Shown here: piece by piece, positions 59,201 through 64,000 of the stretch
How positions within the stretch are numbered: position 1 is the stretch's first letter
Layout of the letters: the number at the start of each line of letters is the position of its first letter
NCBI GenBank assembly: GCA_932294295.1
Contig: OW028575.1
Span: 41,822,753-41,886,752, forward strand
Origin: Alitta virens
Taxonomy: Eukaryota > Annelida > Polychaeta > Phyllodocida > Nereididae
Length of the DNA: 64,000 nt
Reading direction: 5' to 3'
The notes under the pieces: model-generated
Databases searched by the model: none
The model's input: the letters and a program-made list of their open reading frames with translations, nothing else
Told to the model about the DNA's origin: nothing
Translations under genes and position numbers: made by a program

Positions 59201-60772
59201 ATGCACACATAGAAAGGTAGAATATTTACAGTTAGTTCCATTATAAACAGCCGGTCAAATTGAACCTAGACAAAGCTACACAACTTCTGCTGTACTATGC
59301 TACCTGCCACCAAACGGAACTGTATGGCTCAGCTGGCTACTCAAAGCTGGATCTAAAAGTACATGCAGCACCATATGGTGCATAAGTTGAGATTAATGCC
59401 TATTGGTCTTTTTTTTTTTAAAGATGCATGTCGATTGCACATGCATAGTATATGATATATTAGATAAATTTCCTATATTTACCAAGGCTTATATTTTTCC
59501 AGTAGTGGTAGGCTGACTAAAAGCTAGGAGTAGACAGAAGCAGCTGGCTTTAGCCAGTTATAGCTAAAGCCAGGAATGGGTTGCTACAGCTGTCTAGAGT
59601 CATATTTTATTAAACTATCTGTAACAGTATACTGATCCACCAGAGAAGTCATTAACATATTATTACTTTTTCTATGCGGATTGCCCTGTGTTGGCCACTA
59701 GTGCTCAAGGTTTTCACCCTTGTCAAAAAGGGGGCCCAGGTGACCAGTTTTATAACATATGCTAAAACAGAACAATAGAATCCACACCTCCTAATTCAGT
59801 CATATATAGCGTGCACCATGTTTCACTTCTTTAAAACATTTATTCATAACAATTATATGTCTTCCAAGGTTTTTTGTGAACCACTTCACATGGAATATTA
59901 GCCCATAACGAATCTACTGGCCTGAAATTGAACTGAAGACCACATGAAGTCGAAATCTGTTGTGATGTGTGTAAGATCAGGCTCACCATCTCCAGCTGTT
60001 GATATGATAATGAGAGCTAACTGCTCTGACTGAAGGTCTAAGTAGAGATGGTCCTTCATGTTCACCAATCTTGGCTGCCATGTTTCTTGTGTATGATTCA
60101 CGTCACTATCGATTCTGGAAGTTAACCATTCTAAATTTGAATTTAGCAAAATTTCTTCAGGACTTAGTATCAAGCTGAAGGACAAATTAACAACAATGTC
60201 ATAGTTGCAAAGAAAAGAAGAAACATCAGCATGATCTTCTTGGCTCTTGTTGACAGTGTTATGTGGTAAATGTTACATTATATTTGACAATCCCTTGCAG
60301 TATAATATCATATATTTTTTCCTTTTACCTGTCAAACAATTTCTTGGCAATTTCTTCACTGAAACCATATTCTGTCCCAAACAAAACAAGGATGGGACGA
60401 CCAGGCTCCTTGTATATTCTATAATATTTGTTCTTTGCATCTTCTTGGTTTGAAGTCACAGACACAGCTATAACAACAATAATAATTCATTGTAATATAT
60501 CTCATTAATACTGATTCAAGTTTTCATTGACACCAGTCATGGACATCACCCCAGTGTCACATAGCTATTCACTATAACAGACAACTGTTGATTTTGCATT
60601 TATACCAAAAATGTGACACATACAAACAAATGAATGAATGTATTTTCAACTTACTTGATTCAACTATAAATGCATCAAAACTGTTGCTCTGATTGACACT
60701 ACCAGAAGTCAAGACTTTCACAACATACACCACAAAAATAGCAAATATACCAGTCAGAATGAACCAAAACAT
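53234..60772 (-). CDS. membrane-anchored NADPH diflavin reductase (P450-reductase family)
   Basis: 13 phase-consistent exons give 645 aa: 60,655-60,772; 60,329-60,467; 59,987-60,174; 59,052-59,196; 58,489-58,696; 58,145-58,241; 57,138-57,254; 56,677-56,813; 56,171-56,341; 55,515-55,749; 54,939-55,022; 53,807-53,931; 53,234-53,407. Residues 2-22 form one hydrophobic anchor. The flavodoxin (FMN) domain has [21 protein letters not shown] and [10 protein letters not shown]. The FAD domain has RYYSISSSP (about 430-438). The NADP domain has [10 protein letters not shown] (about 499), [13 protein letters not shown] and [13 protein letters not shown]. The C-terminus DVWVT carries the nicotinamide-stacking Trp. 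The family passes electrons NADPH-FAD-FMN to a haem or cobalamin partner. The anchor favours an ER P450-reductase-like role; the LGDSNYxxYC segment also recalls methionine synthase reductase, so no symbol is given. Confidence 0.92.
54646..54695. repeat. A-rich low-complexity run
   Basis: About 45 bases of A broken by single G residues in an intron of the diflavin reductase gene; poly-A/T mixtures of this kind are slippage-prone. Confidence 0.85.
57081..57109. repeat. poly-G/poly-C run next to an exon
   Basis: Runs of about 14 G and 8 C lie some 30 bases from the donor end of the exon 57,138-57,254 of the reductase gene. Length is uncertain for sequencing reasons. Confidence 0.85.
57374..57523. 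repeat. fold-back repeat family A, copy 6
   Basis: It has CTGCAGAGGACGTCATGTGA and the inverted GGAATCACATGATATCATCT, with outer TTACAGTTGATTTCAGAGAC mirrored by CCCAGTCTGTGAGTTCTGCT. The copy is well preserved, in an intron of the diflavin reductase gene. Confidence 0.8.
59245..59625. repeat. dispersed repeat family B, copy 2
   Basis: This longer relative of 10,421-10,630 has GGTCAAATTGAACCTAGACA, CTGGCTACTCAAAGC, AGACAGAAGCAGCTGG and GGGTTGCTACAGC in the same order. It contains an inner palindrome, GGCTTTAGCC...GGC. It lies between reductase exons at 59,196 and 59,987. Confidence 0.7.
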
Positions 60773-61929
60773 TTCTGTTTAAGTTATATGTGCCATGCTA
60801 AATATCAGTAGGTTACAGCATTGACTGGACAGTAACTGGAGCAGGCAGTGTCCCGATTTCACACACCAGCCACTCGATCACTTGATCTTTGAAATCCATA
60901 TCTGCTTATTCTCTGATAAAGACTCATGAATTTTATTAATAAATATGAGTTGTATTATACTATTTTGATACAACAATAATGTATATGTTCAAACCCAGAT
61001 TGATGCAATTCACCAACCTTGACTGAGAGCAGTTCTCCTGAATCATGGTGTTATTTGTTTGCTAACTGAATTGGTTTTTTGAACAGTTAAGATAGTAATA
61101 CCCCAAATTTAGAAGAAGAAAAAAAGCTCAAACAAAACAAAGTACTTGCACATTTTAAATGGAAAATACACCAAAAAAAAAAGAAGGGAGCAACAGATAA
61201 AGAATATGATAAAAGCACACATGAAAATTGTCTGAAGAACATGAAATCCTTAGACATAAACAGTATTCGTCAGACAAAATCTGTTTCTAATACATGTATA
61301 TATTAACTGGTGAAATTTCACACAAAATACTTTGTCTGGAATTTCACACAATACCGTTTGTCTGTTTTGGACCAGATTTTGGACGGACACCAGCTAACAG
61401 ATAATTGTGTGTAAAATCAGACACACGAATCATTATGTTATTCTAAGCCAGTTTTTATTGCCTGCTCGGTTATGAATATACTAAGCAGTGATGCAAACAA
61501 GGAACTTGAAAAGTGAAGCCGCTGTTTAAAAAGCTTGTAATACATATTCCAGTGGTATTTGACATATTACAACATGTGTCTATGTACAACATGTGTCTAT
61601 GGTCATGAAAGCTTAGCTATGCTGAAAATTTCAGGTGAATTGAATGTGTGGCTGCAGAGTAATGACAGAAAAACCATGCTGAAAATAGCCATGTGCAGAC
61701 CTATGCATTAGATTTTTGGTTTTAATCAGACAGCTATAATTTAATATTTGACTCATTAAATAATCAAAATTGTCATTGGTTGTATAGTGGAGGTACATAG
61801 CTTGACATGTATCCCCAAAATGTGATGTATCTGGAACATAATATGGGTCGAGAAAACTTTTCCAGTGTAGGGCTTCTTTACCTGGCAAGCTCAGACCCTG
61901 ACTTGAAATCTATCAGAAGAATAAGACCA
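60773..61929. other. upstream region of the diflavin reductase gene, no gene
   Basis: This should contain the promoter of the reductase gene, but I see no TATA box at a fitting distance and no GC-rich island. A 17-base direct duplication (ACAACATGTGTCTATGT) lies near 61,569-61,600. ORFs are short and without family resemblance. Confidence 0.45.
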
Positions 61930-63035
61930 AGATTGGGCAGGCCATGAATGTAGTAACAGGCCGACCTGAACTTAATGGGGGGCAAAATGGGCCAAAAGGG
62001 AGCCAATTAGACTGACCCAGATATCATGCTAGATCGGGTCGACGTTGGCCAAAAATCCACTAATCCGGCATGCTATTTGAGAAGGTCTTGACAACATGGG
62101 ACCGATTCAACTGTATAGGCTTACATCAGAATGAGCTGACCTCACACTGGATAGACTGAGGGACAACACTGGGCTAACTAAGCAAGTGGGCAATCAGACA
62201 GGGCAGACGGTGAGCTACGGTGGGCCAGCATTTTATCTTATGAGGACCAACATGATAGTGGCCCGATGCCAACAGTGGGTCTACCAGAAACTGGCCAGAG
62301 AGTGCACCAAGTGAGGCTAACACATGGTCTATTCGACTGTGGGCTGACATGATAATTGTCCAACACATGTACAGCACTGAGCTGAACAGCCTAAACAACC
62401 TGAAACTGGGCAGACAGTCAGCCCACCATAGAATTAGCTTTGTGTTGACCCACTGACCAGTGTCCAGTAGGCCCAATGTTGACCCAATGATGTGTTGGCT
62501 TGTTGTCAGGTCAGTCCTCAGCCTAGTCAGCTCAATGTTGAACCATTATCTGCCCACTATAGGCCCAATGTTGTCATGCCATTGTCAAGTTGGTTCTATG
62601 TTGGCCCAACCCACTGATGGCCTGATGTTGTGTTGGCACACAATCAGGTCAGTACCCTTTGTTGGCCCACTGTCTCCTCAGTGTTAGGGCTCTCGTAGCC
62701 ACCTCCTTGCAATTGCATTCACACAAATGTCATATACTAATAGCATTATACTTTGGTCTCTGCATATAATTGCATGTTTTTAGTTGGTCCAACGTCGAGT
62801 CAGCCCACTGTCAAGTCGGTCATATGTTGCCAAATCCTGGCCATATAGCTGCCCACTGTCCAGTTACCCAATGTTGGCCCAATGTGTACAAACTATTTGG
62901 TAGCCTACTATTGGCCAAATGTTGTGTTGGCTCACAACACTCTCTAGATAGCCCTATGCTACCCACTGTCAGCTCATCAGGTCAGCCCACTTTTGGCCCA
63001 ATATTGGCCTGCCTTAATGTCCTTTGCAGCATTAT
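61930..63035. repeat. cryptic degenerate tandem-repeat region, strand-switched
   Basis: About 1.1 kb is built from loose variants of CCCACTGTC, TTGGCCCAATGTTG and GTCAGGTCAG (right part, about 62,440-63,030). Their reverse complements, such as TGGGCCAACA and CTGACAGTGGG-like words, fill the left part (about 61,950-62,440). It has more GC than its surroundings. The open frames on both strands (62,174-62,476 and 62,460-63,081) follow from the repeat and are not genes. Confidence 0.65.
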
Positions 63036-64000
63036 AGCGGACATATTTGCATGCAAAATCCAGGGGTGCCTGTACTTCTAAAACTCAGAACAAATTTATT
63101 TGAAAAAGAGTATAAAGATAAAAGAGATCAGGAGGCCCTTCTAAGACAACCATGCTGTCGCTGAAAAAGGACCCCCCTTACAACAGTGTATACAATAAAT
63201 CAATTTAAACTTAAAACTCATCAGGTACAACGGACGTTTATATAATAGATATATTAGAAGACATGCTTGTGATGGAGGAATGACATTTATCAATCTGAAG
63301 CAAATCTTTGATTATGAAAAAGTTTGTATTCTTCTTGTACGGTCCATCTATTTAATATGAAATTAAGGATATATAAATGGCTGGAATTGCCGTAAATGCA
63401 CTGATCTTAGATAAACTTGATGATATTCACATGCCATATTGGTAGGCATTTTCTTTCAGTTGATCTTTGATATAATTGGATGACATTCACATGCTATATT
63501 TGCGTAGCATTTTCTATAAGTTGATCAAACAGTTCATTCACACAGTACTTCTTGTCCAGACAGTCACTTTGATATTACATGAATCGCAGCAATAAGTTTT
63601 GACTTTTAGAAACAATAATTAATGCGTTCTGCTAGTTAAAAGCTATAGCTTAGAGAGGAGAGGTTTGTTATAAATTTCAACTATAGACATAAAAGGCCAG
63701 AAATTAAAGCGGAATCCCGAAGGAACCAATAGTTACAAAAGGACATAAAAGGAGGGAAGAAAGAAGAATCCCAAGAGAACACCTTTTCAGTTCTACATGG
63801 CCTTAATTGACCCTTTCCTCAACTATTTTCTGCAGTTACCATCCTTGTGTGGGATATTTTACTGAAAACAAGAACTTTCACCGTTTTTTAAAACCAGCGT
63901 TTGGTTGCATTGCATAGGGAACTAAGAAGTTTGATGGCCTATAGGCCCCCCCCCCCCCCCCCCACCTGATATTCTGGTGTGCCACCACTTGTATGGGACA
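63036..64000. other. right end, no gene
   Basis: AT-rich sequence with a near-repeat of TGAT(A)TTGGATGACATTCACATGC(C)ATAT at about 63,418-63,510 (two copies about 60 bases apart) and a poly-C run at 63,949-63,963. I see no coding evidence. Confidence 0.5.

Noticed and set aside
53234..60772. Assignment as methionine synthase reductase (MTRR)
   Set aside because: The FMN segment [10 protein letters not shown] is suggestive, but a hydrophobic N-terminal anchor and the absence of the long hinge expected of MTRR argue for a broader family label.
62174..63081. Overlapping ORFs of about 100 codons on both strands
   Set aside because: They arise from degenerate repeats lacking stop words and have no splice sites, motifs or start context.

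Overview
This is a eukaryotic, almost certainly metazoan, nuclear window: AT-rich, with GT-AG introns, short exons whose phases join, AATAAA signals, tRNA-like SINE fragments, many small fold-back repeats and a Ty3/gypsy-type LTR retrotransposon. The genes (a PDZ-containing class XVIII myosin, a TSSK-like kinase, a diflavin reductase) suit an invertebrate animal, probably marine, but the sequence alone does not fix the phylum. There is nothing bacterial, no CRISPR array and no operon.

Layout. Positions 1-5,291 are mostly non-coding. A 987-bp minus-strand exon of an acidic, disordered, unidentified protein lies at 5,292-6,278. From 34,452 down to 11,902 the minus strand carries the 5' two-fifths of a MYO18A orthologue: a large PDZ exon, then 17 small exons covering the whole motor. 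The lever arm and coiled-coil tail are not found in the window. A likely alternative first exon without PDZ is at 27,102-27,299. About 0.7 kb of GC-richer DNA separates MYO18A from a divergent plus-strand kinase gene (35,171-46,179, 15 exons, 712 aa).

Intron 1 of the kinase gene holds a 4,931-bp LTR retrotransposon in antisense orientation (35,447-40,377). It has 133-bp LTRs differing at one base, a perfect 5-bp target duplication ATAAG, a 23-nt tRNA-Leu primer-binding site, and gag and pol in one frame separated by a single UAG. It is a recent insertion.

Converging on the kinase gene is a small four-exon minus-strand gene (46,959-49,082, 131 aa) whose exons are too short to stand out as ORFs. 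Its splice phases, TATA box and poly(A) signal all agree. After a repeat-rich stretch, a 13-exon minus-strand gene (53,234-60,772) encodes a 645-aa membrane-anchored NADPH diflavin reductase of the P450-reductase/methionine-synthase-reductase family. The right end (61.9-63.0 kb) is a cryptic tandem-repeat region.

The genes do not form a pathway. The shared theme is repeat activity: at least six copies of one fold-back element (one carrying a nested hairpin), several other TIR elements, and composite repeats inside kinase introns. All exon borders were read by eye from splice motifs and phase, and no database search was possible.
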